Positions 53,373 through 62,364 are shown, counted from the stretch's first letter. The stretch is 64,000 nt of DNA from Vitreimonas flagellata (GCF_004634425.1 NZ_SBJL01000001.1:903001-967000), one strand, 5' to 3'. Made by a program: numbers and translations. The notes: generated by a model not told the origin, from the sequence alone.

Positions 53373-54852
53373 CTTTGGGCTCGACCTCTTCCTCACGCGC
53401 GAGGCGCACTGTGAACTTGAACGTGGCGCCGCCATCCGCGTTCGGCTCCGTCCAGATGCGGCCGCCATGCGCTTCAACGATGGTGCGGGAGATGGAAAGG
53501 CCAACGCCCATGCCAGTCGCTTTCGTCGTCACAAATGGCTGAAACAGCTTTGCCGCAGCACTCGGATCAATGCCGGGGCCGGTGTCGCTGACGCTGATCA
53601 GCGCAAAATCATCGGCCGCCGGCGCGGTCGCCACGGACAATTCCCGGCGCGGCTGGTCCTTCATCGCGTCCAACCCGTTGCGCACCAGATTGATGATAAC
53701 CTGCTGAATCGGCACGCGATCAGCGATCACCATGTCCACGCGCGGATCGAGGCTATAGCGCACGCGCACGCCATGCTCTTTGGCGCCCACCAGCGCCAGC
53801 GCACACGCCTCCTGCACCAATTTCGGCAACGACAGCACCTGTCGCTCGCCTTCGCCGCGCGCCAAGAAATCGCGCAAGCGCCGAATGATCTCGCCCGCGC
53901 GTAGCGCCTGCTCGGATGCCTTATCCAACGCTTCCTGAATGCGCGGTTCCGGATGCGGCGTTCGCTCCAACAAACGCCGCGCGCCGCTCATATAATTGTT
54001 CACCGCACTCAGCGGCTGATTGAGCTCATGGGCCAGCGCCGAGGCCATTTCACCCATCGCCGTCAATCGCGACATATGCACGAGTTCGGCTTGCAGCTCC
54101 TGCAACCGCGTTTCCGTTTTCTGTCGCTCGGTCAGATCGCGCACAAAGCCTGTGAACACGCGCCCGCGCTCGGAGCGCACTTCACCGACGGCCAGCTCCA
54201 TCGGAAACGTCGAGCCATCCTTGCGCTCACCCACCACGATGCGGCCAATGCCGATAATGCGGCGCTCGCCCGTGCCGAGATAATGTCCGATATAGCCGTC
54301 ATGATCGCCGCGATAAGGTTGCGGCATAAGCATCTTCACATTGCGCCCAAGCACTTCGGACGCCGTCCAGCCAAACACACGCTCGGCCGCCGCGCTAAAC
54401 GATTGCACCACGCCACGTTCATCAATCACCACCAGCGCGTCCGGCGCTGTGTCGTAGATCGAACGCAAATGCGCTTCGCGTTCAGCCAGCACGCGCGACG
54501 TGCGATCTCCGCGCATCCGATTGCGGAAATACCAATCGCCGGCAAAGCTCACCGCGGCGCCGAGCAGCGCAAACACAAGCGCGCCGCCGCCCGCGTGGCC
54601 CTCGATCCAAGCGCCCAGCCCATAGCCGAGCACGGTCGCAAACAACGCAGGCCAAAGCCCCGCAAACAGCGCGCTGGCGAACACGACCAGCGCCAACGGC
54701 AAAAAGCCGCTCGCATCCGGCGCCGCCATGCGCAGCGCCAGAGTCAGCGCCGCGGCCGCCACGCTCAGCGCCGCCACCGCGCCGTAGACAGCCGCCGGCC
54801 GCCGCGCCTGCAGCGCGTCGCTCAAGCTCCTGAAAACGCCGCTCAATTGCAT
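53365..54852 (-). CDS. fixL: Oxygen-sensing heme kinase FixL
   Basis: A 495-residue protein with N-terminal helices (~20-105), then a heme PAS domain. Its proximal His-184 lies in [17 protein letters not shown] and the distal Arg-204 in [22 protein letters not shown]. These match the FixL FG-loop pattern of Bradyrhizobium (His-200/Arg-220). A coiled linker leads to the H-box [20 protein letters not shown] with His-275. The N-box [19 protein letters not shown] and [18 protein letters not shown] complete the kinase. Oxygen release from heme activates kinase action on FixJ. Confidence 0.95.
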   Translation of the reverse strand: MQLSGVFRSLSDALQARRPAAVYGAVAALSVAAAALTLALRMAAPDASGFLPLALVVFASALFAGLWPALFATVLGYGLGAWIEGHAGGGALVFALLGAAVSFAGDWYFRNRMRGDRTSRVLAEREAHLRSIYDTAPDALVVIDERGVVQSFSAAAERVFGWTASEVLGRNVKMLMPQPYRGDHDGYIGHYLGTGERRIIGIGRIVVGERKDGSTFPMELAVGEVRSERGRVFTGFVRDLTERQKTETRLQELQAELVHMSRLTAMGEMASALAHELNQPLSAVNNYMSGARRLLERTPHPEPRIQEALDKASEQALRAGEIIRRLRDFLARGEGERQVLSLPKLVQEACALALVGAKEHGVRVRYSLDPRVDMVIADRVPIQQVIINLVRNGLDAMKDQPRRELSVATAPAADDFALISVSDTGPGIDPSAAAKLFQPFVTTKATGMGVGLSISRTIVEAHGGRIWTEPNADGGATFKFTVRLAREEEVEPKDE

Positions 54853-54994
54853 GAGCCTTCCTTACCCAACCAGGCCGCCATGGCCAAGCCGCGGGACGCT
54901 ACGCCTTATGTCCTACGGGGTTTCCCTTAAGCGCTCGTCCCGAATTTTGCGCCGCCGCCGAAGCGCGTAGCCCTTCACTCAGGAGGACGAATTC

Positions 54995-55669
54995 ATGCGT
55001 GATCTCGGTATCGAAACGGCAGGCGGCGCGTTGCACGCACAAGTGTCCGACGGCATCGCCCTTGGCCCCGGCGTGGTGCTGCAAGGCACGCGCATGCGCT
55101 TCCAGCGCAACGAAGAAATTTTCGGCGAAGGCGAAAAGGCGGAATACGTGTACCGGGTCGTCTCGGGCGCCGTACGCACCATCCGCTTCAGCGCCGATGG
55201 CCGCCGCCAGATCATGGCCTTCCACCTACCGGGCGATGTGTTCGGCCTCGAGCCCAGCGCCGCGCACACCCTCTCGGCCGAAGCCGTCGGCGACGCGGAA
55301 GTTTCCATGATCCGCCGTTCACTGATCGACCAAGCCGCCGCACAAGACGTGAGCGCCGCGCAAGCCTTGCTGCGCCTCATGTCGAAGGAATTGTCCAACG
55401 CGCAAGAACACGCGCTCGTGCTCGGCCGCAAAGGCGCCGGCGAACGCGTCGCCGCCTTCTTGCTCCAGCTCGCCGATCGCTTCGCGCAACGGCCAGAGAT
55501 CGATCTGCCGATGTCGCGCGCCGACATCGCCGATTATCTCGCGCTGACAATCGAGACCGTCTCCCGCGCCTTCACGCAAATGGAGCGCGAGCACACGATA
55601 GACCTGCCCAGCTCGCGCCACGTCGTCGTCCGCGACCGCTGTGCGCTGGAAACGCTCCAAGCGGCCTAA
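54995..55669 (+). CDS. fixK: FixK-type Crp/Fnr regulator
   Basis: A 224-residue Crp/Fnr protein. The effector-binding roll starts RMRFQRNEEIFGEGEKAEYV. LRLMSKELSNAQEHALVLGR is the dimer helix, and the HTH is ADIADYLALTIETVSRAFTQ. The recognition helix IETVSR keeps the Glu/Ser/Arg that read TTGA half-sites, matching the FixK/FNR group. No N-terminal cysteines, so it does not hold an Fe-S cluster. It is divergent from fixL, with 142 bases between, in which a FixJ-P site would be expected. AGGAGGAC precedes the ATG. Confidence 0.93.
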   Translation: MRDLGIETAGGALHAQVSDGIALGPGVVLQGTRMRFQRNEEIFGEGEKAEYVYRVVSGAVRTIRFSADGRRQIMAFHLPGDVFGLEPSAAHTLSAEAVGDAEVSMIRRSLIDQAAAQDVSAAQALLRLMSKELSNAQEHALVLGRKGAGERVAAFLLQLADRFAQRPEIDLPMSRADIADYLALTIETVSRAFTQMEREHTIDLPSSRHVVVRDRCALETLQAA

Positions 55670-55717
55670 GCCGACAACGCGAAAAGGGCAGACCGCCGGG
55701 ATCGCCCCCGCTAAAGT

Positions 55718-55741
55718 CCCGCCGACGAAGGAGTCGGCGGG
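55718..55741 (+). promoter_or_regulatory. Hairpin with Shine-Dalgarno in its loop before the DUF4956 gene
   Basis: CCCGCCGAC (55718-55726), loop GAAGGA and GTCGGCGGG (55733-55741) form a 9-bp perfect stem. The loop AAGGAG-like site lies 12 bases before the ATG at 55745. This keeps the ribosome site exposed in a loop but close to a stable stem, and may tune translation or act as an intrinsic RNA switch. Confidence 0.45.
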
Positions 55742-55744
55742 GCA

Positions 55745-56500
55745 ATGACGGACGCAACGGAACCACCAAAGCCAGCTGCGCCGGCGCCCAAGCCAGCGAC
55801 GCCCGGCTTGCCCAAGCTGCTGAAGCCCTATCTCTACATCACCGCCTATTATGTGACGGTCACGGCGGCCGTCATTGGCATGCTCGCGCTGCAGCCGCAG
55901 CTGCTTGAGCTCTTACCCGTCGGCGGCGCGGCGAATTTTGGCGCAGTCGGCCAATCGACATTCGAGCAGGCGGATCCCGCGCAAGTGATCCAGCCCGCGG
56001 CCTCCACGCTCGCGGACGGCATCAAGCTCGCGCTCGCGATCGTCTCGTCCTTCATCCTCATGCTGCCCGTCACCTGGATCTGCATGGGCGCACGCAAGCG
56101 CAAGGATGTGAGCCAAAGCTTCATCCAGACCATTCTCGTCCTGCCACTCGTCATCACCGGCATCGTGCACGTAGTGCACAACAGCTTGGCGCTTGCGTTC
56201 AGCCTCGCCGGCATCGTCGCCGGCGTTCGCTTCCGTCACACGCTGAAGGACAGCGCCGAGACCACCTATCTCTTCACCGCCATCGCGGTCGGTGTCGCCT
56301 GTGGCATCCACGCCGTCGAGGTCGCCGCCATAATCTCGATCTTCTTCAATTACACAGTGCTCGGCCTCTGGGCGACGGAGTTCGGGGCCGAGACCACGGG
56401 CAAGCAGATGTTCTCGCGCGAATGGATGGCGGGCGAGCAGGAACCAAAAAAGCGCGATGACCACAAAAAGCACCGCGACGATGATGACGACGACGATTAA
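55745..56500 (+). CDS. DUF4956 family membrane protein
   Basis: A 251-residue protein. A Pro/Ala-rich N-terminus (~25 residues) leads to about five hydrophobic segments. The family signature is the stretch LAGIVAGVRFRHTLKDSAETTYLFTAIAVGVACGIHAVEVAAIISIFF. The C-terminus is a charged, acidic tail with an Asp run (KKHRDDDDDDD). DUF4956 proteins sit near polyphosphate-polymerase (VTC-like) and CotH genes in other bacteria, which suggests a phosphate or polyphosphate role. It overlaps the next gene by 20 bases. Confidence 0.88.
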   Translation: MTDATEPPKPAAPAPKPATPGLPKLLKPYLYITAYYVTVTAAVIGMLALQPQLLELLPVGGAANFGAVGQSTFEQADPAQVIQPAASTLADGIKLALAIVSSFILMLPVTWICMGARKRKDVSQSFIQTILVLPLVITGIVHVVHNSLALAFSLAGIVAGVRFRHTLKDSAETTYLFTAIAVGVACGIHAVEVAAIISIFFNYTVLGLWATEFGAETTGKQMFSREWMAGEQEPKKRDDHKKHRDDDDDDD

Positions 56501-57341
56501 GCGGGCGCTGATCGCCGCCCTGCTGGCTGTCGGCGCATGCGGCCAAGCTTCGCAAACGCCCGCAAACGCACAAACCAGCGCGCCGCCGCCCGGCTCGCTC
56601 TTCGCGGCTGAACCTGATCTCGTATGGCGCCTGCCTAATCAGCTCCGAGAAATCTCCGGGCTCGCCGTCTCGCCCGATGGCCGCCTCTTCGCGCACGACG
56701 ACGAACGTGCCGTCATCTACCAAATCGACATTACGCGCGGCGCGATCGTCAAAAGCTTCACGCTCGGCGAGACACCGCTCGCTGGCGATTACGAGGGCCT
56801 GGCCATCACCGCGGAAGGGGAGTTTTGGATCACCACCAGCGAAGGCCTGGTACATCGCTTCCGGGAGGGCGCCGATGGCGCCCACGTCGCCTATGAAAGC
56901 TTCAACACCAATCTCGGCGATGCTTGCGAGATCGAAGGCCTCGCATTCTCCACAAGCGAAGGCCTCATCTTCGCCTGCAAACGCAACATCGCGCGCGACA
57001 TGCGCAACACGATCGCGCTTTACACATGGCGTCCAAACGCCACCGTACCGCTCTGGCGCACGCTTGCCGAAGCGGACATCGCCAGGCGCGCCGGAATCGA
57101 ACATTTCCGCCCGTCCTCGCTCGAAATTGACCCGCGCACGGGCCGGCTCCTGTTGCTCTCCGCCCGTGACGCTGGACTGGCCGAACTTTCCCCCGAGGGC
57201 GAACTCCTCGCCGCCCGCGCGCTCGGTTCAGGCCATATTCAGGCCGAGGGCGTAGCTGTGTTGGCTGACGGCGCCTTGGCCGTCGCCGATGAAGCCGGAG
57301 ATGCGCGGGCGTTGCTGAGCCGCTATCCTCGAGTGCCATGA
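56481..57341 (+). CDS. SdiA-regulated-type beta-propeller lipoprotein
   Basis: A 286-residue exported protein: a signal with TTTIKRALIAALLAVGACGQ (lipobox VGAC), then a six-bladed propeller pattern. The propeller has LREISGLAVSPDGRLFAHDDE, GAIVKSFTLGETPLAGDYEGLAIT and FRPSSLEIDPRTGRLLLLSA, as in the SdiA-regulated domain. Propellers of this type are close to phytase-like folds. I chose ATG 56481; the frame also opens at 56457. Overlaps DUF4956 by 20 bases and the phosphatase start by four, forming an operon. Confidence 0.82.
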   Translation: MMTTTIKRALIAALLAVGACGQASQTPANAQTSAPPPGSLFAAEPDLVWRLPNQLREISGLAVSPDGRLFAHDDERAVIYQIDITRGAIVKSFTLGETPLAGDYEGLAITAEGEFWITTSEGLVHRFREGADGAHVAYESFNTNLGDACEIEGLAFSTSEGLIFACKRNIARDMRNTIALYTWRPNATVPLWRTLAEADIARRAGIEHFRPSSLEIDPRTGRLLLLSARDAGLAELSPEGELLAARALGSGHIQAEGVAVLADGALAVADEAGDARALLSRYPRVP

Positions 57342-58489
57342 CCCATTTCCAGCGTTTCCTCTCCGCTCTGTTGCTCACGCTGGCGCTGCTCGTAGCGCCA
57401 AGCTTCGCGCGCGCGCAGTCCAGTTGGACGGGCGTCGAGCGCATCGTCGTCATCGGCGATCTTGAAGGCGACTACGAAAAATTCACCGACATGCTCCGCA
57501 CCGCCGGCCTGATCGACACGCGTGGCAATTGGAGCGGCGGGCGGACGCACCTCGTGCAATTGGGCGACATTCCCGATCGCGGCCCGAACAGTCGCATGGT
57601 CATGGATCATTTGATGCGGCTTGAGCCGCAAGCGGAACGCGCTGGCGGTTACGTGCATGCGCTGATCGGCAATCACGAAGCCATGAACGTCGAAGGCGAT
57701 CTGCGCTACGTGCATCCGGGCGAATACGCCGCCTTCGCCGACCGCAACTCCCGCCGCCTGCGCGACGCCTATTATCGCCAGACGCAAGAGTATATGCGCG
57801 CCAATCCGCCGCCGACCGGCGTGCCGGTCTTTGACGACGCCTTCCGCGCGCAATGGGAAGCAGAGCACCCGCTCGGTTACGTCGAACACCGCCAAGCCTG
57901 GTCGCCCCATGGCCGCTACGGTCGCTGGATCGCTTCCCATGAGAGCGTCATCCGCATCAACGACCTGCTCTTCCTGCACGCCGGCATCGGCCCGTCTTAT
58001 CTGCCCGCCGAACGCGACGCGATGAATGAAGCCGTGCGCGATGCGCTGAACGGCCAGCCTGATCCCGCCTTCGCGGACATCCTGACCAACCAAGAAGGCC
58101 CGCTCTGGTATCGCGGCCTCTCGCTCAATCAGGAGCCGAGGGAAGAGCCGCATCTCGCTGCGCTGCTCGCCCGTCACGGCGTGTCGCGCATCATCGTCGG
58201 CCACACCAAGCGCGCCGCCACCGTGCTGCCCCGCTTCGGCGGCCGCGTGATCATCACCGATATCGCCCGGCGCGACGGATATGCCGATCCGCACGCCTTC
58301 CTGATCATCGAGAACGGCGCACTGACCACGATCCATCGCGGCCATCGCGTGCCGCTGAATGTCAGCAACCAAGCCGAGACCTGCGCCTATCTGGATTCAG
58401 TGCTCGCGTTCGAACCACAAGATTCACCGCTGCGCACGACGGCCTCACAATGCCACGCGGCGCTACAATTGCCGGCAACCGCGCCCTAA
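57338..58489 (+). CDS. Secreted metallophosphatase (Shewanella-like/calcineurin type)
   Basis: A 383-residue exported enzyme: signal peptide FLSALLLTLALLVAPSFARA, then the metal-binding motif set RIVVIGDLEGDYEKF, VQLGDIPDRGPNS and HALIGNHEAMNVEGD. FLHAGIGPSYL and RIIVGHTKRAATV follow. The order GDxxG-GDxxDRG-GNHE-H-GH fits PPP/SLP phosphatases. It hydrolyses a phosphoester in the periplasm, with unknown substrate. Start ATG 57338 overlaps the propeller gene. Convergent with the CotH-like gene. Confidence 0.9.
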   Translation: MTHFQRFLSALLLTLALLVAPSFARAQSSWTGVERIVVIGDLEGDYEKFTDMLRTAGLIDTRGNWSGGRTHLVQLGDIPDRGPNSRMVMDHLMRLEPQAERAGGYVHALIGNHEAMNVEGDLRYVHPGEYAAFADRNSRRLRDAYYRQTQEYMRANPPPTGVPVFDDAFRAQWEAEHPLGYVEHRQAWSPHGRYGRWIASHESVIRINDLLFLHAGIGPSYLPAERDAMNEAVRDALNGQPDPAFADILTNQEGPLWYRGLSLNQEPREEPHLAALLARHGVSRIIVGHTKRAATVLPRFGGRVIITDIARRDGYADPHAFLIIENGALTTIHRGHRVPLNVSNQAETCAYLDSVLAFEPQDSPLRTTASQCHAALQLPATAP

Positions 58490-59550
58490 CCGCGGCAGCG
58501 CCGAATGATGGAATTCTGCACCCGCTCCGGATCGTCAATGATTGCGTAGAAGCCCTCGATGAATTGCCGCGCAGTGCGGCGGCGGGCGTCCGTCAATCGC
58601 GTTTCGCCATCGATCAGCGCCAAGATCGCTTCGCGGCGCGCTTGGAAATGCGCGATCGTGGCCGGCACTTGGTCATTGTGGCGGCAGAGGCCGCGATAGA
58701 CCCGCTGGCGCAGATTCTCGACACGCACCTCAGCCGGCAACAACGCATAGGGCGGATCGACGAAACCCGTCATGTCGAAATCGTAGGGCACCGGGATCAG
58801 ATCGCTGCGCGCTTCCGCGCTTGCGCCGATCAGCTTGCCATTGTGGCAGCATTCTTCGCCGGGCACGCCTTCGGTCATGTCCCAATCCAGATTGCCAAGC
58901 ATGAATTGGAACATGGTCACGCGCGCCGCCGCGGCTGGATTGAGCTGCGATGACGTCACCTCATTCGGCAACACCTCCACCGCGCGCCGCTCATTGCGTC
59001 GCGCCATGTCGGATGCGTCTTCGATCAGGAAATTGAACTGCGTTTCCTCGCGACGGCGCCCGTTGGCGTCACGATAGGTGACGCGCGCCGGCCGCACGTT
59101 GAAGCTCATCGGTGTGATCTCGTTGAACATCCGATAGGCGAGCATCTCCAGCACGATCATCTGCTCGTAGCGGTCGCCGCTTCGGCACATCGTGACGAGC
59201 TTTAGTCGGTTCTGACCGCGCCAAGGCGTGCCGCGCATCGCGCTTTGATCGAAATCGAGCCGGAGCGGCGGGAAGCTGCAAATGCCGCGCGTACGCCGAG
59301 AGATGCCGCGCGGCGCGATCTGCAAATCGTAGCGCGTGCTATCGCCGCCTTCGCCGCTCCAAGTCACGCCGCCGGCAAACGGCTCAGTGCTGCGCGGCGC
59401 CGCCCGGACCAAATCCGTGAACGGCGCTTCGAGCAGCAATTGAATTTCGGACTCTTCGGAAAAGAGGCGGGGCTGGGCCGCGGCCGGGGCGATGAAAGCG
59501 ATCGTGGTGAGGAAGAGACCACAGATGGCTGTTCTGATCTTACCCGGCAT
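58486..59550 (-). CDS. Secreted CotH-like (atypical kinase fold) protein
   Basis: A 354-residue exported protein. The signal peptide is MPGKIRTAICGLFLTTIAFI. A beta-rich first half (LQIAPRGISRRTRGICSFPPLRLDF) is similar to the CotH beta region vRGxSSR, and the stretch FQFMLGNLDWDMTEG recalls the CotH catalytic N/D region. VPYDFDMTGFVDPPYALL is like the metal-binding DxD segment. CotH phosphorylates spore-coat proteins in Bacillus. Kinase activity here is not shown. ATG 59550 was chosen over 59571 as it opens the signal peptide. Four-base convergent overlap with the phosphatase gene. Confidence 0.7.
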   Translation of the reverse strand: MPGKIRTAICGLFLTTIAFIAPAAAQPRLFSEESEIQLLLEAPFTDLVRAAPRSTEPFAGGVTWSGEGGDSTRYDLQIAPRGISRRTRGICSFPPLRLDFDQSAMRGTPWRGQNRLKLVTMCRSGDRYEQMIVLEMLAYRMFNEITPMSFNVRPARVTYRDANGRRREETQFNFLIEDASDMARRNERRAVEVLPNEVTSSQLNPAAAARVTMFQFMLGNLDWDMTEGVPGEECCHNGKLIGASAEARSDLIPVPYDFDMTGFVDPPYALLPAEVRVENLRQRVYRGLCRHNDQVPATIAHFQARREAILALIDGETRLTDARRRTARQFIEGFYAIIDDPERVQNSIIRRCRG

Positions 59551-59610
59551 CTGACCCGCTCCCGCCCGCACCGCTTTTGAGGCCTGCGGCTTAGGCTACC
59601 TTATTGCGGA

Positions 59611-59745
59611 TTAGAGCGCTTGGAAGCCAAGTACCGCGAGCACGATCGGCAAAACCATGCCAGCGCCGATGCAGAGCACGAAAACGAGCGCGGATTGCAG
59701 GGTGTTGCGGGCGTCGTGGGCCATTTCGGTCATCGCTGCGGTCAT
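59611..59745 (-). CDS. 44-residue single-pass membrane protein
   Basis: ATG 59745 is preceded by AGAGGAGGAAGACCA, a strong Shine-Dalgarno site. The protein has a short polar start (MTAAMTEMAHDARNTLQ), then one hydrophobic helix (SALVFVLCIGAGMVLPIVLA) and a VLGFQAL end. The small size and strong site support a real gene. A longer in-frame start at 59805 is less credible. It lies upstream of the CotH-like gene on the same strand and may be the first gene of that transcript. Confidence 0.65.
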   Translation of the reverse strand: MTAAMTEMAHDARNTLQSALVFVLCIGAGMVLPIVLAVLGFQAL

Positions 59746-59893
59746 TGGTCTTCCTCCTCTAGGCCCCGGCGTTTCCCGCCCCGGCCATGAGTTGAAGGTA
59801 CCCACACCCCGCCCCGGACGCTGTGTCCCTGGTCACACCCTAGCCAAGACGACCTAGGCCGTGCTTCGGTTCGCAAAACACGAGGACTTCCCG

Positions 59894-61129
59894 ATGACAA
59901 AGACGGCCCTGCCGGACCACGGCGTCCCCTGGAGCGACATCGAGCCGCGCATGCGCGAGATGGGCGCGGGCGATGTGAAATGGCGCGACGGCCGCACTGG
60001 CCTCTACATTTTCAACGCCGGCCCCGAACTCGAGCAGGTGCAAAAGGCCGCCTATGCGATGTTCTCCGCCGAGAATGGCTTGGGCCCTGCGGCCTTCCCG
60101 AGCCTCGCGGAGATGGAGCGCCAAATCGTCGCCACCGGCTTGGCGCTGCTCAGTGCGCCGGAAGGCGCTGCGGGCGGCATGACCAGCGGCGGCACGGAAT
60201 CCATTTTCATGGCCGTCAAAACCGCGCGCGATTATCTGCGCAGCAAAGGCGGCCCGAAGAGCGGGCTCAACATCATCATCCCATCCACCGCGCATCCGGC
60301 CTTCGACAAAGCCGGCATGATCATGGACATCGAAGTCCGCCGCATTCCGGTGCGCGATCTCTTGGCCGATGTCAGTGCGATGGAAGCCGCGATCGATGCG
60401 AACACGCTGATGATCGTCGGCTCCGCGCCGTGTTTTCCCTTCGGCCTGCTCGACCCGATCGAAACTCTAAGCGAGGTGGCGCTGCGCCGAAATGTTTGGC
60501 TGCACGTCGATGCGTGTGTCGGCGGCTATCTCGCGCCCTTCGTGCGCATGAACGGCACGGCTCTGGCGCCCTTCGATTTCGCCGTGCCCGGCGTGCTCTC
60601 GATCTCCGGCGATCTGCACAAATACGGTTACGCCAGCAAAGGCGCGTCCACCGTGTTCTTCCGCAGCAAAGATCTGCACGAACATATGGGGCTAGACGCC
60701 GGCCCCTGGCCGCTCGGCCGCATGGTTACGCCGACGCTCGCGGGCACACGCCCCGGCGGCGCCATCGCTGCGGCTTGGGCGGTGATGCAATATCTCGGCG
60801 TCGACGGCTATCGCGCCAAGCAAAAGCTGGTCACCGACGCGCGTGAGAAGATCGAAGCCGGCGTCAAGAAGCTCGGCTTCCGCGTGCTGGGCCAGCCCCA
60901 GCTTGGCATCATCGCCTTCACGCATGACAGCGTGAACCCGATGAACATCTATGTGCAGATGTACAAGCGCGGCTGGTTCACAGCGACCTTGCTCGAACCG
61001 CCCGCACTCCACTTGATGCTGTCGCCCAAGCACAACGAGGTCGCGCACGAATATCTGGCGGACCTCGAAGCCGCACTCGCCAGCGCCAATGAAGGCGCTG
61101 GCGGTAAAGTTGCGGGTTACGCCGGTTAG
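59894..61129 (+). CDS. PLP-dependent group II decarboxylase / sphingosine-phosphate lyase-like
   Basis: A 411-residue PLP enzyme. AGGMTSGGTESIFMAVKTARDYL is the cofactor phosphate motif, and NVWLHVDACVGGYLAPFVRM has the ring-stacking Asp region. The PLP lysine is in ISGDLHKYGYASKGAST, and a C-terminal small domain follows. The set matches the sphinganine-1-phosphate lyase branch more than amino acid decarboxylases. Substrate is unclear, but alphaproteobacteria of this group often make sphingolipids. ATG 59894 matches the family start. Convergent with the thiolase gene by a four-base overlap. Confidence 0.85.
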   Translation: MTKTALPDHGVPWSDIEPRMREMGAGDVKWRDGRTGLYIFNAGPELEQVQKAAYAMFSAENGLGPAAFPSLAEMERQIVATGLALLSAPEGAAGGMTSGGTESIFMAVKTARDYLRSKGGPKSGLNIIIPSTAHPAFDKAGMIMDIEVRRIPVRDLLADVSAMEAAIDANTLMIVGSAPCFPFGLLDPIETLSEVALRRNVWLHVDACVGGYLAPFVRMNGTALAPFDFAVPGVLSISGDLHKYGYASKGASTVFFRSKDLHEHMGLDAGPWPLGRMVTPTLAGTRPGGAIAAAWAVMQYLGVDGYRAKQKLVTDAREKIEAGVKKLGFRVLGQPQLGIIAFTHDSVNPMNIYVQMYKRGWFTATLLEPPALHLMLSPKHNEVAHEYLADLEAALASANEGAGGKVAGYAG

Positions 61130-62364
61130 ATGCGTTCGATGATGATGGCCGGGGCCATGCCGCCGGCGGCGCACATCGTCACCAGGCCACGCTTCAGGTC
61201 GCGGCGCTCCAATTCATCGAGCACCGTGCCGATCAGGATCGAACCCGTCGCGCCGATCGGGTGCCCCAGCGCCATCGCGCCGCCGTTCACATTGACCTTC
61301 TCGCGATTGAGCTTGAGGTCGCGGATGAATTTCTCGGCGACGACCGCGAACGCTTCATTGATCTCGAAGAGATCGATGTCGTCCACCGTGAGGCCAGCCT
61401 TCTCCAGCACCTTGCGCGCGGCAGGCACCGGCGCGTTGAGCATCAAAGTCGGGCTATCGCCGACATTGGCCGTCGCCACCACGCGCGCACGGGGCTTCAA
61501 GCCATTCTTCTTGGCGTAGTCCGGGGAGGCGAGCAGCACCGCCGCCGCGCCATCAACAACGCCCGACGAATTGCCGGCATGGTGGACGTGATTGATCTTC
61601 AGGTCCGGATAGACTTGGCGGATCAGCGCGCCATAGGTCAGGCCTTCTTCATCCAGTGGAAAGCCCGCGATCGCCTCAAACGACGGCTTCAAGGCCGCGA
61701 GGCCTTCCATCGTGGTCTGCGGGCGCGGGAATTCTTCGTGATCCAGCGCCAGCGCGCCGTCTTCTTTGTAAACCGGCACGACGCTCTTCTTGAAATGGCC
61801 GCCCTTAATCGCGGCATCAGCGCGCTGCTGGCTGACCAAAGCCAATTCATCCACCGCCTGGCGCGAAATGCCTTCGAGCGTCGCGATCGCATCGGCGCAC
61901 ACGCCCTGGTGCGATTGCGGATGCTTGGCGCGCAGGCGCAGATTGCCCTGGTCCATCATCATCGGCTTTTTCGGATCGGCCGTGGCCGCGTTGTAGCTCA
62001 TCATCTCGGTGCCGCCGGCGATGACGAGATCTTCCATGCCCGCCATCACTTGCGCCGCCGCGAGGTTGACGCTGGTGATGCCCGAGCCGCAGAAGCGATC
62101 CAACGTCACAGCGCTCGACTTCACGTCATAGCCCGCATCGAGGGCTGCCATGCGCGCCAGGTCGCCGCCTTGCTTGCCGCGTTGGGACGAGGTGCCCCAG
62201 ATGATGTCGTCGACTTCACCCGTCTTCAGATTGTTGCGTTCGGCGATCGCCTTCAGCACCGAGGAGGCGACTTGCTGCGGGTGAATGTCCGCCAGCGCGC
62301 CCTTGCCCACTTTGCCGATGCCACGCGGCGTACGGCACGCGTCGATGATCCAAGCTTCCGGCAC
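61126..62364 (-). CDS. Acetyl-CoA acetyltransferase / thiolase
   Basis: A 412-residue thiolase. The active-site Cys is in LDRFCGSGITSVNLAAAQ, with NEAFAVVAEKF and the GGAMALGHPIGATGS His block. MCAAGGMAPAIIIERI holds the C-terminal Cys. It takes part in fatty-acid oxidation or polyhydroxybutyrate precursor formation. The N-terminal MPEAWIIDACRTPRGIGKVG is typical of the fadA/pcaF type. It faces gabT divergently; 62365-62531 contains both promoter regions. Confidence 0.95.
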   Translation of the reverse strand: MPEAWIIDACRTPRGIGKVGKGALADIHPQQVASSVLKAIAERNNLKTGEVDDIIWGTSSQRGKQGGDLARMAALDAGYDVKSSAVTLDRFCGSGITSVNLAAAQVMAGMEDLVIAGGTEMMSYNAATADPKKPMMMDQGNLRLRAKHPQSHQGVCADAIATLEGISRQAVDELALVSQQRADAAIKGGHFKKSVVPVYKEDGALALDHEEFPRPQTTMEGLAALKPSFEAIAGFPLDEEGLTYGALIRQVYPDLKINHVHHAGNSSGVVDGAAAVLLASPDYAKKNGLKPRARVVATANVGDSPTLMLNAPVPAARKVLEKAGLTVDDIDLFEINEAFAVVAEKFIRDLKLNREKVNVNGGAMALGHPIGATGSILIGTVLDELERRDLKRGLVTMCAAGGMAPAIIIERI

